A stretch of 64,000 bases of DNA. Source: Branchiostoma floridae. Its lineage: Eukaryota > Chordata > Leptocardii > Amphioxiformes > Branchiostomatidae. The stretch is taken from positions 593,473 through 657,472 of the forward strand of contig NC_049987.1 in NCBI RefSeq assembly GCF_000003815.2, given 5' to 3'. The notes below the pieces were generated by a model. It ran no database searches, was not told where the DNA came from, and saw nothing but the letters and a program-made list of their open reading frames with translations. Made by a program: the position numbers and the translations under genes. Of the stretch, positions 1-12,115 are shown piece after piece (the first letter of the stretch is position 1; each line of letters opens with the position of its first letter).

Positions 1-750
1 ACTTGAATACGTCCGTTCATTCCAAGATTCAAAGATTCTAATGTCTAATCCTCCGAAAAATGTCTAAACAACTGTTACATATGTGAAAAGTTTGTAATGA
101 GACGAGAGCCTGGCAAAATAATGTCGGGAAAGGCATGTTACAAGCTCTGATTGGCTGGCTGGAATCTCGGTGTGTCAATAGCCTGTTTAGGCTATAGGCA
201 CACTCAGTGTGTCAATAGCCACAGCGATATAACAAAATGATCCTAAATATTATCTATTGCGACTTCTCGTGTGACGTTTTGAGCTGGCGCTCTCCTAAAC
301 TCACGTTAGCGTTTTGCTGCGGTCTCGGAAGGCCTCTCCAACGTTTTGATGACGTCATGGCTACTTATATATTCACATACAATTTATTAGCCTGATTTGG
401 AAATTGTTTCATCTTTATGAATAGCTAATGCAATTCTTGTTGCGAGATAATGCACTTGATTTTATGTCACTCCAAATGAATTTGGAATTTTACCATACAA
501 ACGCTTCATTTATTCAATGTAACCAAATATTAAATGCTTTTAGAACCGACCGCAAACAGAAACAAATACGTAAAATGGACGGTTTAAAATTCAACAGGGA
601 TGTACCATTGTCTGCCTGAGCCGTCAAACTTGTCCATGAGAAAGGCGATTTGGAAGGGCCTTTGAAAGGGTCTTTGGAAGAGCAAGGTTAACAGGTCCGT
701 CCGTCCGTCCAAGGAAGAAAGCTGGCGTAAAGCCTTGCCTGGCGGCAAGG
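1..750. other. Gene-free AT-rich stretch
   Basis: No credible coding region is visible. A 12-bp sequence GTGTCAATAGCC occurs twice (about 172 and 209), and a CRE-like GATGACGTCATGG lies near 348-361. The only longer open frame (428-619) matches no family I recognise and looks random. Confidence 0.6.
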
Positions 751-751
751 C

Positions 752-1372
752 AAAAATAAGTCGAAAGTTTTTTTTTTATAGTGAAAAGATCTTAAAAAAA
801 TAAGTCGAAACCAAGTAAAAAGATTTGTAAAAATAAGTCGAAACCAAGTTAAAAGATTTTTTTAAAAATATGTCGAAACCAAGTAAAAAGATTTAAAAAA
901 ATAAGTCGAAACCAAGTAAAAATATTTTAGAAAATTAGTCGAAACCAAGTAAAAAGATTTTGAAAAATAAGTCGAATGTTAGTAAAAAGATTTTAGATAA
1001 TGAGTCGAAACCAAGTAAAAAGATTTTTAAAAATAAGTCAAAAGTTTTTATAGTAAAAAGATTTAAAAAAATAAGTCGAAAGTTTTTTTATAGTAAAAAG
1101 ATTTTTAAAAATAAGTCGAAACCAATTAGTAAGTAAAAACATTTTTAAAAATAAGTCGAAACCAAGTAAAAACATTTTTTAAAATAAGTCGAAACCAAGT
1201 AAAAACATTTTTAAAAATAAGTCAAATTTTTTTATAGTAAAAAGATTTTAGAAAATAAGTCGAAACCAAGTAAAAAGATTTTAAAAAATAAGTCGAAAGT
1301 GTTTTTATAGTAAAAAGATTTTAAAAAGTAAGTCGAAACCAAGTAAAAAGATTTTTTAAAAATAAGTAGAAA
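752..1372. repeat. AT-rich minisatellite, ~32-bp unit
   Basis: About 18 imperfect tandem units, each built from AAAATAAGTCGAAACCAAG followed by TAAAAAGATTTT. Some units replace the ACCAAG part with GTTTTTTTATAG, giving two interleaved unit types. No open frame runs through it. Copies differ by single bases and by run length in the A and T tracts, which indicates an old slippage-prone array. Confidence 0.9.
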
Positions 1373-4222
1373 ACATCCTGCATGAGTAACTTTGATATAA
1401 AACGGCATCCCCTAATCTTGTTCCCCTGTTTTGGATAACACAGATACATGTATATGTATACAAAGTTTAAATCAAGCTGACTTCTGCTGACAAGTGGGAG
1501 GAGATGATTTTTTCTCGATCTCGATCACTAACAGTTACTTGCCCTAATCCACACCGTGAGAAAGCCACCAGGTGCAATCCGAAGAAACAGTTGATTGACA
1601 TTTGAATGACAGGTCGTGACTTACTCGATATTGCCCGGATTAAGCTTTAGGTGCCCCCAGAGAGACCCGGCGCGGGTCTGGGGGCACGTAGGGGTTACTA
1701 TCTTTTCAACCGTGTAACGTAGGCATTTTTCATCCTACTACAACGAAACTTGGACACAACTTACAGAAGTATATGTACATAACAGCCATCAAGTTATATT
1801 TAAGGAAATAGATCTAGTCAAAGGTTTGAATGAAATTACGGCCATCACCAACAGTTACTTGACCTTTAGAAAAACGTTTTGAAATTGCATGATGCATATG
1901 AATGGAAAGATGTCATTCGAAACAAAGGAAGGTAAGAAGACTTTCGTTGGCTTTTCGTTGTCTTTGGGCTTGCTGGTATACTTAGGACTTTTGAAACAGC
2001 TCATATCACAACATCATAGGAAATGTCAAATAATCAATAAGCTAATACATATATAAGATGTGATCTTAACCGCATGGAAATTGTCCGTTTGTCACATGGA
2101 CTTTCTATATTTGTCAACCTTCACAACTAAAGTTGTCCGTGTTTGTGACGTGGAACTTTCTTTCCTCTGCCTCCTTGTTTCAATTGTGAAAAAAAGCGAC
2201 CACAAAATCAACTGACTAAACCCTGATTCAACATTTTCTAAGTTTGTCGAGATATTTACAAAAACGGACTTGTCATGCAATACGTGTTTTCCACGTATGT
2301 TTTATACATGTTATGTAGTTGTGGCTGATAGATTTAGTATATCATGCGCCAGTCCCCACCACAGCCTAAGGATATGAAGCCAGTGGCTGCACAGATCCAC
2401 AACTAGGAGAAAGAGGAACTGTGACCATCCCTGTCACCTCTGTATGGAATGAACCAATGCACTAGTATACACATTGGGGATATGTGCCAGGTGCAGGTGT
2501 AACAAAAGGAAATAAAAATGCAATGGTGAGGTTACAAGAAGGTGTAGTTTTGGATCTCACTGTTTACCATAGGTAGATATATAAGAACAATGATGGAATA
2601 ATTTTGCCAAACGTCAAACCCTAACAACCTAACATGATAGTGCAAGAGTCTTTTCTTTGGCAGGTCTTTAGAAGTGTTTTTGAACGTCGATTTTAATTTT
2701 TATGTTAATTCCCTAACATGAGTTACTCACGCGCAAACCTGTTCTCGTATTTGCTGGAACAGCTAATATTACACTCTAGTTTTGAACTGTTTTGTGAAAC
2801 AAAAAAAAATGTAAACAGTTTGCCGCCATTTTGTTGTCTTTTAGAAATGGCAGTTCAGCTGAATTGCTCGTACCGCGCTACAGTTCTTCTTTACTAGTAA
2901 TTGCTTCAGTATTTTTGATAATACAAATACGATCGCAAGGATGATTTTGAAGTGTATTACAACAATACTATAAAGACCGCAAGTTGGCACGGTTGGTACA
3001 GTTTTGTAGCGTGATTCTTCTTCCTGTAGAGATAAAATACGTTTCTTGAGACAAAAACATAGTGTGTACATATAAATTAAGATTTTGATATCGATATCGT
3101 TTACATGATCGCATGTGGGTTTTTTTTACATCACTCCTTGCTTTTATCTTACTTTATTATCTCGAGGCCGGCCGTGAAAATTATGCATTTGGGGAGGGGG
3201 GGCACATTTGCTCCAAACACATTCGCGGATAAGTAGATTCGCGGCACGAAAGTGTCTGCGAATACCGCGAAACGACACCGAAATGAATAGTCCTAGAGTA
3301 CATAGAATTGACTTTGTATGGATATGATAAAGGTTAATGATCCACCCCGAGGTGTATACACCGGATATGTCCAGCAAATCCATGTATGACGCAGAAATCC
3401 TTTGATTCTATAAGTTGTATATTCATTGGTCAAATTCTGAGTAATGCATTTGAAAATGTACAATATACATTTACTTTGCTCGACAAACAAAATGAACTCA
3501 CTTACGCTAAATGAAAAACTCAGCTCCAGGAAATAAACGGATTTATATTTTCATATGCCTTTTGTTGCCACATTATTCTCCACTAAGTGAATATGAACAC
3601 GGTACTTAAATGTCTATGATCGGCTGAGGGGTAGTGGCCATATTCTAAAAATTAATGCAATGTTACGATAGATTGTTTAGTTTTGATAAGATGAATTTTT
3701 GCAAAAAATTAGTGGTTTGGAAGATAAATTCAAAATAGATGGATTATGATAGTACAAAACGAGTATGCATAAAGGTCCTCCAGGATATGTGAAAGGTTTA
3801 TTTCAAAATACAAGTAAACTATAATTGGCATGGCAGCCTCACGGCTGAATATTGTATTTTTTGGACAAGTAAAATCGTTTCGCCATAGCTCGCTCGTAAT
3901 ACTAATATTATGTTGTTTTTGTAGGCTTCTTGTATTGTTTTCTGCTGATTGAGTTGTTGTGTTTGTCTCCTATGGAGGTAAATTTGCAGTGTCTGGCAGA
4001 TAAAATATTTAGAGGGGTAAGGTATCAATATTCTTTGGGATTAATTAGCAGGCTGTCAGTATCTTTCCTCGTATTGTCTTGTATTGACGTCCATTGTAAG
4101 GTGTAACCACATTCGAAGCGTGAGTGAATGGCTGTTGAGAGCAGTCTGATTGGTCACGAATAGATAGATAATGATGTATGAATAATGGTTACACTTTCTG
4201 TTTTTTTTTTCTTTCTCCCTAG
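1373..4222. other. Intergenic, no gene seen
   Basis: Both strands carry only short open frames without recognisable domains. Visible structure is limited to the GC-rich hairpin at 1651-1687 and, at 3215-3275, short repeats of the type ATTCGCGG within an otherwise AT-rich region. This may be an old, unclassified repeat. Confidence 0.5.
1651..1687. repeat. GC-rich hairpin
   Basis: An inverted repeat: GTGCCCCCAGA and AGACCC on the left face GGGTCT and GGGGGCAC on the right around a GCGC centre. It is much more GC-rich than its surroundings. It could be the end of an old palindromic element or a structured RNA; nothing nearby decides. Confidence 0.6.
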
Positions 4223-5908
4223 ACGGGGTCAGAATGGTGACTCAGTTGAAGCCGCCATCCGTACCCGTGGCACGAGTTAGCAACAAGGAGAGTAGAAAGC
4301 TTCTCTCTCTCTGGCTAAGGGCAGTGCGGCCAGGCGATGAGAGATTGGGCTTCGGAAACGACGCCACCCGTCCGTCGTTCTGGCCCGAGCATGTGCCTTG
4401 GCCGAAAAGCTGAACTCTTTGACAACCACACAGCTGCGTGAAGCCTTGGCGGCGGTGCTCTCGCGTGCCAAAGAAGACCCAGTCACCTTCATCGGACAAC
4501 CAGCGACCAGCAACCATCCCAAGGCCCAGACACCTCTTTGGGCAGACCGACCACTCCCACCCCGCCAGTCCAGGCCCTAGCCGCTGTTCCCGGCCCGAGT
4601 CATCATCTCAGGAGATACCACCGGCACCGCAGTCCCACTCCACACCGGTCCCGGTGTTTTCACTTCTGGATTTTCTTTTTTTCTGCTCCTCCCCGTCTTC
4701 TTTTCAGGACTTCCCTGCTTCTCCCACTCGACCTGTTTCCACCGTCTTGCAAACTGTGACTCCTTCTCGTTTCTTCATGTTTCCCCCCGGACCGGCACCC
4801 GAGGAGCTTCAAACCGAAGAAGACATTAAGAGGTACTATTCTTGTTCTTGTTTTATCATAGGACGCCTGTCCCGTTATAGAAAATATTCTTTGTTATAGA
4901 GACACACACTTTGCAAAATTCACCTCTTTCCCCTCCAAACCAAATTAAACTGACAGAAATCGAGCGGAATAGCATGATGGTGGTCAAATAATATGATATT
5001 TCATCCCATAGTAGTTGCAACACAGTCATGTAATAAAGGCAATAATATCTGGTTAGAAGCTTTTATTAGCCATATTAAAAGACATTTGTGGACGGTGTTC
5101 AGCATCAAGTACAGGTTCGTGTGGAGATCACATACGCCAAATACTGCACTACTTTGAAGTATTTTTCAGTCGGAATCACATAAAGTTAGCAAATTTCGCT
5201 GTTTAGCGGTATATATGTGGTATCTTTTAGACGATATCTTTACTTCGTCATTTCAAGTCTGTGAAAATAGTAACAAATGTTACTGTTCTCCTTTTCTTTC
5301 TAGTAAAAAAGGGTGTTGGAGTTCATTCGACTGGTCATTTTGGCCGCACAATCCTTAAACCACTCAGAGCGGGATCGTAACGGAAAGAACCCATGTACAC
5401 AAGACAAACTGTATGATGAAGCAGTGAGGCGTGCGGAAGGACAAGCTCGGCTGGATCTGGACAGCGCCACGGTTTGGAGGCACATCGAACTTTTCAGATC
5501 TACTTTCGACAGTTCCCAGGCCAGGCAAGGCGAAAGGCCGGGCGAATCGTTGACTCGACGAGAACGTTGTGTATCCGGACCACATCCCAGCTGATGGCTC
5601 AAGTGGACGATGTTTTACAGCGACAGAATGAAGAACCGATGTTTTCAGATGAAGAGGATAATGAGGAGTTTGCCATGGCGATAAATGCAGAACAATCTAG
5701 AAGATGTGGGAACTGAAGAGGGAGTTAAAGACATCCGTGACTACAATGAGAACGCTGATACAGACCAAAGACTGCCAGGTCAGGGGCAGCTGCTCCGAGT
5801 GCAGGCTACGATGACGAAGACGTTGAAAGACGACTTCCATTAGAGTAAAGGCGTCTGATGAAATCTGAACATGGCGATGGCGAGGACAGCGATGACGAGG
5901 TGGTCTTT
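4223..5908 (+). pseudogene. Broken two-exon gene, unknown function (faint NRF1-like motif)
   Basis: Exon 1 (4223-4832) follows a pyrimidine-rich acceptor ending TAG and ends before GTACTA. Its first ATG is at 4234. Reading is broken by a frame change near 4395-4413, after which the other frame continues LTTTQLREALAAVLSRAKED. The block ending TRPSFWPEHVPWP faintly resembles the WPxDVPW segment of the NRF1-type DNA-binding domain; this is from memory and weak. Exon 2 (5303-5908) follows a TTTCTTTCTAG acceptor and ends at GTAAGC. It encodes a basic, Arg-rich part and then a strongly acidic part (FSDEEDNEEF, GDGEDSDDEVVFV), again split over more than one frame. The tract may be a dead host gene or the front part of a transposon gene. 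I cannot name it. Confidence 0.45.
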
Positions 5909-6411
5909 GTAAGCTATCTAGCTGCCCCAGGTGTCAGCAATGACAAGGACTATCTTACGCAAACAAGACAAGGGCAGTTACTGTACTCATTCAAGATTCA
6001 CCACAAGTATTACCAATCTTCATACGAAAAGACCTCACTAAACAAAACTTCTTTACCAAAATATGCTATCAGCACTGTCCTACTTAGCCGCTTTCAGTGA
6101 GGTGTATGTTTGAAAAATCCAATTGGATAGCATGGCTGCACTGCAAATGCATTATCAGTACGAATATATATAAAGCTACATCCATTGTATTCAGAAAGAT
6201 GGATCACTTTCTGTTTTTATACTTATAAATAGCTAATACATACGAATTGATTAAGAAAGCTAATTAGTCACTGTATATTTGCACCAAGTCTGTTTTGTAT
6301 ATCTTAGTGTTTCGTATTCTTTAGTTTAAACAAGGATACAGCAATTGCAGTAATCCTTGGATTAAAAGACGTGCATACGGACTAAGGGCGGCGGACGTAA
6401 ACAGATAGCTC
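5909..6411. other. No gene seen
   Basis: AT-rich sequence following the second exon of the broken gene. Only one short open frame runs into it, by read-through past the exon's splice donor. No repeat structure is evident. Confidence 0.5.
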
Positions 6412-6925
6412 CCAAACGACCGAGTCGCCATGGACATAGTCGAACCCTTTTCCAAGTCGCGAACGGGTAATACGTACATCTTGGTTGCGATAGACTACTT
6501 CAGAAAGTGGGTGGAGGTTTTCCGCATGGTGACTGCGTCCATGGTCCCCACAGTCTCTTCATACAGATCAGGGTGAAAGTTTTGATTCTATGCTGGTAAG
6601 GACCTTTGTCGGCTGATGAAAATTAGTAAGACTCACCGACGACGCCGTACCATCCCAAGTCAGACGGTCTTGTTCAGCTCTTTAACAGGACTTTGAGAAA
6701 TATCTTGCGCGCTTACGTGTAGCCCCACCCAGCGAGACGCGACTGGAATAAGGACTTGCCTGCGGTCAAGGTTGTGTACAATTCAAGACAATCAGGCGCT
6801 CGTCCTACTTCTTTCTGCATGGCAGGTTCCGACCAGAGATCTATCTGATGGCGAGATTTGGATTGTTGGATGAAGAGCAGCTGCGTTAGCCGGAAACCAA
6901 ATGAGACCATCTCTCATCTGACCGC
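6412..6925 (+). mobile_element. Ty3/Gypsy integrase fragment
   Basis: Translation gives the integrase core start VAMDIVEPFSKSRTGNTYIL followed by VAIDYFRKWVEVF, matching the first catalytic Asp region of Gypsy-type rve integrases. Further on it gives TPYHPKSDGLVQLFNRTL, corresponding to the HPQSDGLVERFNRTL block near the catalytic Glu, then WNKDLPAVKVVYNSRQSGA and a trailing piece that continues in another frame. The segment between the two catalytic blocks is shortened and interrupted by stops. No protease, reverse transcriptase or LTR is visible nearby, so this is an isolated pol relic. Confidence 0.85.
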
Positions 6926-7369
6926 TTCGGTTGCTTGATTAACAAACATCGACGTATCTTGGATCAATACGCTAATTAATGCCGGAAATCGGTGAGGGAT
7001 CTGGAGAAGACCAGCAGGAAATTCACGGACTATAGGAACCATTTTCGCAACATCTTATGCTGTCCCAATGTACGTTTAACTGTTGTCAGTTAACGTCTAC
7101 AAAACTAAACCAGTTGAGTCAAGGCCAGCAATATAATTCGCAACTCTGAAAGGCAGCTACTAAACGAAAGGATGAGACAGATAAACTATAAATTAGGTGG
7201 TCTAAATGACAGAAAAATAATTTCAAATAACTACTGAAGAAGTAGCTATCAGGGGATACTTTTGCGGAAACTCGATCGCCCAACACTCGAAGGTAAAAAC
7301 CAGAGAGAATGACAAATTGGAGCGTCTATAACAAATAGAAGGGGAGGACATTGCAAACAGGGACTCTAA
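6926..7369. other. No gene seen
   Basis: Sequence between the Gypsy integrase relic and the first FLYWCH exon. No recognisable coding or repeat structure. Confidence 0.4.
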
Positions 7370-8271
7370 ATGGAGACCACACAGTCATACTCTTACAGAA
7401 CCAGTGAAATCCCTGCTGTCCGAAGGCCTCAATTTTGCAGTAGCAGGGATACTCAGTATACATATTGTCACCGAAATGGACGACTCAGTCCTCATGTCAC
7501 CATTGAGGACTCCATTGGTAACGTGGGCGTGGAGGACGAGCTGCCCGGCGCTGAGGAGCAGAGGGACGTGACTTTCACGTTCATTCCAAGGGGGACAGAA
7601 AAAGGGCACGGGAAGCTGGCGGACAGCCTGGGCTATGCCTACACAGTCAAGAGGAAGTAAGACACTATGGACTATTTACTACCTCGAAATTCGATAAGAC
7701 ACAATTCACACAGTTGCATTTTTGTGAGTTTTGTTCAGTTTAAATTTGTTAGGGCATAAGTTAAATATATATATATATATATATTTTTTTTTTTACATCA
7801 AACCCACAGTGACGTACTGGGAGTGCGCAAAGAGGCGAAAGAACATGAGGTGTCCTGCATCTGTGTTGCAAAGGGCTGAGAACTCCATACGTGGTCAGAA
7901 CTACCACAACCACTCACTGGTCGTCAACTGTGAAACAAATAACAAGGTAACAATTCGTTTCGTTTCGTAAATCAAAGATCTGAACTGTCGACACCGCAAA
8001 AATGTAACAATTTTTTTTTATGTGCTGTCTCTTTGATCTGAAAATGAAAGGTCTGCAATGTAATACACACAAATGTATCACCATGTTGAAATATTTGTTT
8101 TTCGCTCCAGATCCAGGCTGCAGTGCGCGCAAAAGCAGTCGATGACGTTTTCAAGTCAGCACACAGCATCGTGCAGGAGACGTTGTTGGCGAACGTGGAC
8201 CAGAGTGCGCCCAATTCGGAGCTGCCCAGGATAGGAAATCTTGTACGTTGTCTTTAACGAGTTACGTTTAA

Positions 8272-9212
8272 CCCTCATCCGACCGTATGGGGTCATTTTT
8301 GACCCCAGGCGTATATTTTTATCTGTCATAGCAACATTTTTCATCGGACAAAAATTTCCTTCCATGAATTTGTTTGTATACATGTTATACAGCATCTACC
8401 AATTTTTCACCGAGTTTTGTCAATTGTTGTATAAGCTATACTTGAAAGTTTGTGTCTGGTTCGGTGGGGTCAAAAATGACCCCAGCCAATTATGAATCAT
8501 TAATTACATGAATATCAAGACATTTCAATAAAATAACAAGCATTCCTCATCATTGCTATTACAGCAATAAGTTAAAGTTGCTTAGATGATTAAACACCGA
8601 ATATTTTGAAAGAAATTTAGTATTTTAGTGTAAAACACAGTTTTTCGACATTCTGCATAAATTATGATAATATGCACTAATGACCTTCGCTAATGAAAGT
8701 GAAAATGTTTCTAATTAATTCAGAAACAATATATGGACAGAATGTGCAGAAGGGACCTACAAGAAAGATTTTTGCGGGAAAATAGACAACAGTTATTTTA
8801 TGTATGTGCTTAGATGGCGGAATATGGTGCATAATTAAGTAATAAATTCGTTAATTTTTACAAATATTGTATTTTTTCTTGTTAAATAGCATTATTATGC
8901 TATAAGTAGTATTGCAGCATCAAAACTTTTGTTTAGAAATCGATAAGACAAAACATTGTTTAAGTAGGTTGAGTATGGTAGATTTTCAGAGCAAATGTGG
9001 TTTCTCCTCATTTTCTGCATAAATTATGATAATGAGTAATAACTACTGACACCAAAACTTGTCAAAATATTTTTCATAGATTGGTGAAACAGTAAATACA
9101 TAGAAATGACAAAATAAGCCAGCAGAAATATGTCTATGATGAAAACAAAATGGGGTCAAAAATGACCCCATACGGTCAGATTCGTCGTAAAAATGTAACG
9201 GTCGGATGAGGG
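8272..9212. mobile_element. piggyBac-type TTAA element 1 (non-autonomous)
   Basis: A 941-bp element framed by TTAA at 8268-8271 and 9213-9216. Termini are inverted repeats starting CCCTCATCCGACCGT. Inside each end lies the palindrome GGGGTCATTTTTGACCCC; at the right end about 30 extra bases separate it from the terminus. The interior is AT-rich and non-coding, and repeats TTCTGCATAAATTATGATAA twice. TTAA target and CCCT ends are typical of piggyBac-mobilised elements. It lies in the intron downstream of the third FLYWCH/MULE exon. Confidence 0.9.
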
Positions 9213-9280
9213 TTAACATGTTGCGTTTAGCATTTTACTCAGTTCCTGACTTCTTGCATTGAAGGCATTGTTGAATAAAA

Positions 9281-9345
9281 CGGAGCTGCCCGGGATAGCA
9301 GGTCTTTTAAGTTCTGTTTAAACGCGTTACGTTTAACATGTTGAT
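9281..9345 (+). repeat. Duplicated splice-site segment with unfilled TTAA
   Basis: This segment repeats the stretch at 8217-8271 (GGAGCTGCCC, then GTTACGTTTAA). It continues with CATGTTG and GCATTTTACT, which also follow the right end of TTAA element 1. Here the TTAA (9333-9336) is uninterrupted, so it represents the pre-insertion form. Confidence 0.85.
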
Positions 9346-10097
9346 AAGCATTTTACTTATTTTAATTGCCTTGTCTTTACTGCCTTTAGATGCGAATGGC
9401 CAACAGAAAACGGGAGGCCCTGCGTCCCAAAGACCACACATCTATGGACTTTGAGGTCAACTAAGACTTCATACCTCCGCGCGGATGTGTGGGTCAGGGG
9501 GAAAAGACATCTTGTCTTTGCCACTGACCAACAGCTGGGGCAGTTAGCCAAGGCGAAAAGCTGGTACTGTGACGGCACCTACTTCGTTGTGCGGCCGGCG
9601 TTCACGCGACTGTTCGGCGGTGCACGCCTTCATTCGCCAGGGAGAGGACTACAAACAAGTCCCTCCCGCCCATATTCGTATTGATGAGCACGAGGGACAA
9701 AGAACACTATAAGAAGGTACGATAAGGTTTTGCTTATACTTTGTAAATGTTGACTTGATTATTCCTTTATTTATTTGTTCACATACAAACAGCCAGGGCT
9801 GCCCAACTAGCATATGATAACACATCAGAATGTGTTCTTTTCATTACAGGTGTTCCAGAACATCAAGGACATGCTCCCACGGGCTCCCCGGGTCGAGAAC
9901 TTCGTCATGGACTTTGAAGACGGGATGTAGGCGGGAGTGACAGCTGTATTCCCTGACTGCACCAGGAAAGGATGCGCCTTCCATCTAACGCAAGCGATTT
10001 ACAGAAAGATACAGAGGATCGGTATGTACACAATCGATTTTTACATGTGGGTTGTTTAAACAGTTTAACTGCAAACATGTTTTATTGTTTTAAATGT

Positions 10098-10183
10098 ATG
10101 CACACATGTACTTTGAATGTTAAATTTATGCAAATTATGTATGCACACATGTACTTTGAATGTTAAATTTATGCAAATTTGTT
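10098..10183. repeat. 43-bp direct duplication in an intron
   Basis: Two almost identical tandem copies containing ATGCACACATGTACTTTGAA, lying between the fifth and sixth exons of the FLYWCH/MULE relic. Confidence 0.9.
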
Positions 10184-10707
10184 TTCTATCTTCCTTTAGG
10201 TCTCCAGCCTACCTACTACGAGAAGGCGGGCGCCTACGAGTTTATGCGGAGGCTGATGGTCCTGCACTTCCTGCCGGCCGAGCACATCAGGGGGGTGTTT
10301 GACGAGATGCGGCAGCAGACAGACCATCCGTTGCTGGTTCAGCTCATGTAGTATATGGACGGTGAGTGGATGACCAACAGCGTGTGGACGGTGGAAGAAT
10401 GGAGTGTCTACTTTAACCCGTCCGCACCAACAACGACACGGTGAGCTATCACGCCAGGCTCAACAGGAAAGCCCAACACAGCCTCCCGTTTTACCTGCTA
10501 GTTGATCTGCTGCACACTGAGTCGCAGTACGTAAGTCTTCAGGCTAAGTTGATTATCATGAACCGACTAGCACGGTACAAACGGAGGCCGTACCGGGTGC
10601 TGGAGAGCAAGCTGTTCGAGCAGTGGTACAAGTACCACAACAAGAAGCTGACGACATTTTCCTTCCTGCGCGCGGTGTCACGCCTCTATGGCCCAGTTCA
10701 CAACTGA

Positions 10708-12019
10708 ACTTGAGACAATCTTGACGTCGAATGCTAATAGTTGTAAAGCTTTCTGTATATACAATGCTGTACAGTTAAGTTCTTTTGATTGAATGTTTCC
10801 ATAGGGAGAAATATGATATTGGCCCAGCTCTCAAGCATTCTTTTAAGCCCGATTCTGATACTAGACATGAATTGTAGAATTGTGCATGAATTCAGGGCGC
10901 CATATTTTAGCATTTCGTTAATCACTGAATCCGTTCAGTATTGTATTTTGTCATGTATATTTCTGTTAATTACGTTAAGTATTTTCTATTGTACAATATT
11001 TGTAAGCTATTCGGAATTATCGATATTGTGTATGGTAATCATTCGTATTTTGATACCAGTACAATTTCTTCGTAATAATCAATAATGTGCAATGTAATTT
11101 TCATCTAGTTTTGTGAATTTACTAATGGTGTGGGCATTTTTGTAATGGAAGTATTTCGTATGGATGTGATATACCTTACATAATGCAGTTATACTTTTGA
11201 TGATTTTTGTATTTCCTGCAGTGTTTTTAGATACCGTTTTGTACTGTTTGTGTTCCTAATGGTTAAAGAAAATAGAATCCGTATTCAATCTACTTTTCGC
11301 GTTGTGTCTTTCATGTTAAAATGTTACACAGTTTTTGCTGCGTGGGTTCACCACCGGCCTTTGACCCGTAAGCTAGTCTTAGTAAACCCTTGTGCAAATT
11401 GCATGCTGGTCTACCTTCAGTTGTCCGTAGAAAAGAATTTGTGTGCGTTGTAGGAAAATGTACGGAAACATTATAATTCCTCCTTCTTAACTGGTACAAG
11501 GACAGTATTTTAGCCAGCAAAAGGGTGAGGAGGGGTATCAATCTGAAATATACACTAAGAAGAGGTATTTGGATGCCGTTAATCGCCATTTCATCGGCGC
11601 GGAACGGACCGGAAGCCGATGAAAGTAAGTGCGCCATGTTGGACTAATTGATTAGTCGGCCGTCAAACAACAATAGATCTTTGCTGCGCTACATTACAGA
11701 TATTAGAGTAACTATAGTGTGCAATCACATGTAGTAACGTTGATCGTTGAAATATCCACACTGAAGGAAAATATACTAACACCGACATAACACGACGGGG
11801 AAATGTCCACATAGCCGGGGAAGAGGTAGGACGGGGAATATGCAAGACGAGGGATTGTCCTGATACCCTTACACGGTAGGTATTGACTTTCTATATGGAC
11901 CAGCATAATGTAAACCTGTCATTGTAGATGGAAACTAGTTTACACCATACTTAACCTTTCATGTTGCTGATTCTTAAAGTTCATCACAGAAGGCTAGTGT
12001 AGAACAGCTTTGCTGCCAT
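10708..12019. other. Intergenic, no gene seen
   Basis: AT-rich sequence downstream of the transposase relic. Open frames are short, and those on opposite strands overlap. I see no domain, repeat array or terminal repeat. Confidence 0.5.
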
Positions 12020-12115
12020 GGTTGAGGACCCCGATGTCCCATGGAATAAACTTGCGCGCGGCACACCCTTACATAGTCCAGGAGTTTGTCTTCTTTAGGA
12101 AGTGCGAGGCGAGGG
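12020..12115 (+). pseudogene. Possible kinase-exon scrap
   Basis: Translation gives GINLRAAHPYIVQEFVF. It resembles the block GWNLYVAQPFLVQEFVS in exon 2 of the kinase gene at 44.8 kb (N-lobe/hinge region). The match is short and the flanks do not align convincingly, so this may be a fossil copy or chance. Confidence 0.35.

Larger units (their letters stand above)
7370..10707 (+). pseudogene. FLYWCH zinc-finger / MULE transposase, multi-exon relic
   Basis: Six exon-like blocks are visible: about 7370-7657, 7810-7946, 8111-8242, 9390-9716, 9850-10021 and 10200-10707. Several boundaries are clean AG and GT sites with compatible phase. Blocks 1-2 form a FLYWCH finger: GYAYTVKRK, then VTYWECAKRRKNMRCPA and a downstream HNH. 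Blocks 3-4 give KAVDDVFKSAHSIVQETLL and KREALRPKD. Block 4 holds the MULE core (HLVFATDQQLGQLAKAKSWY, then CDGTY). Block 5 holds DFEDGM and CAFHLTQA, and block 6 is the C-terminal part ending SRLYGPVHN. Breaks: a stop after DFEVN, a frame change after the RPAF block, a stop after DFEDGM, a stop before YMDGEW and another frame change near 10430. It may be a once-domesticated gene or an intron-bearing transposon. Confidence 0.85.

Noticed and set aside
6600-6640. CTGATGA as another hammerhead core
   Set aside because: No stem II and no GAAAC follow; it lies inside the Gypsy integrase relic.
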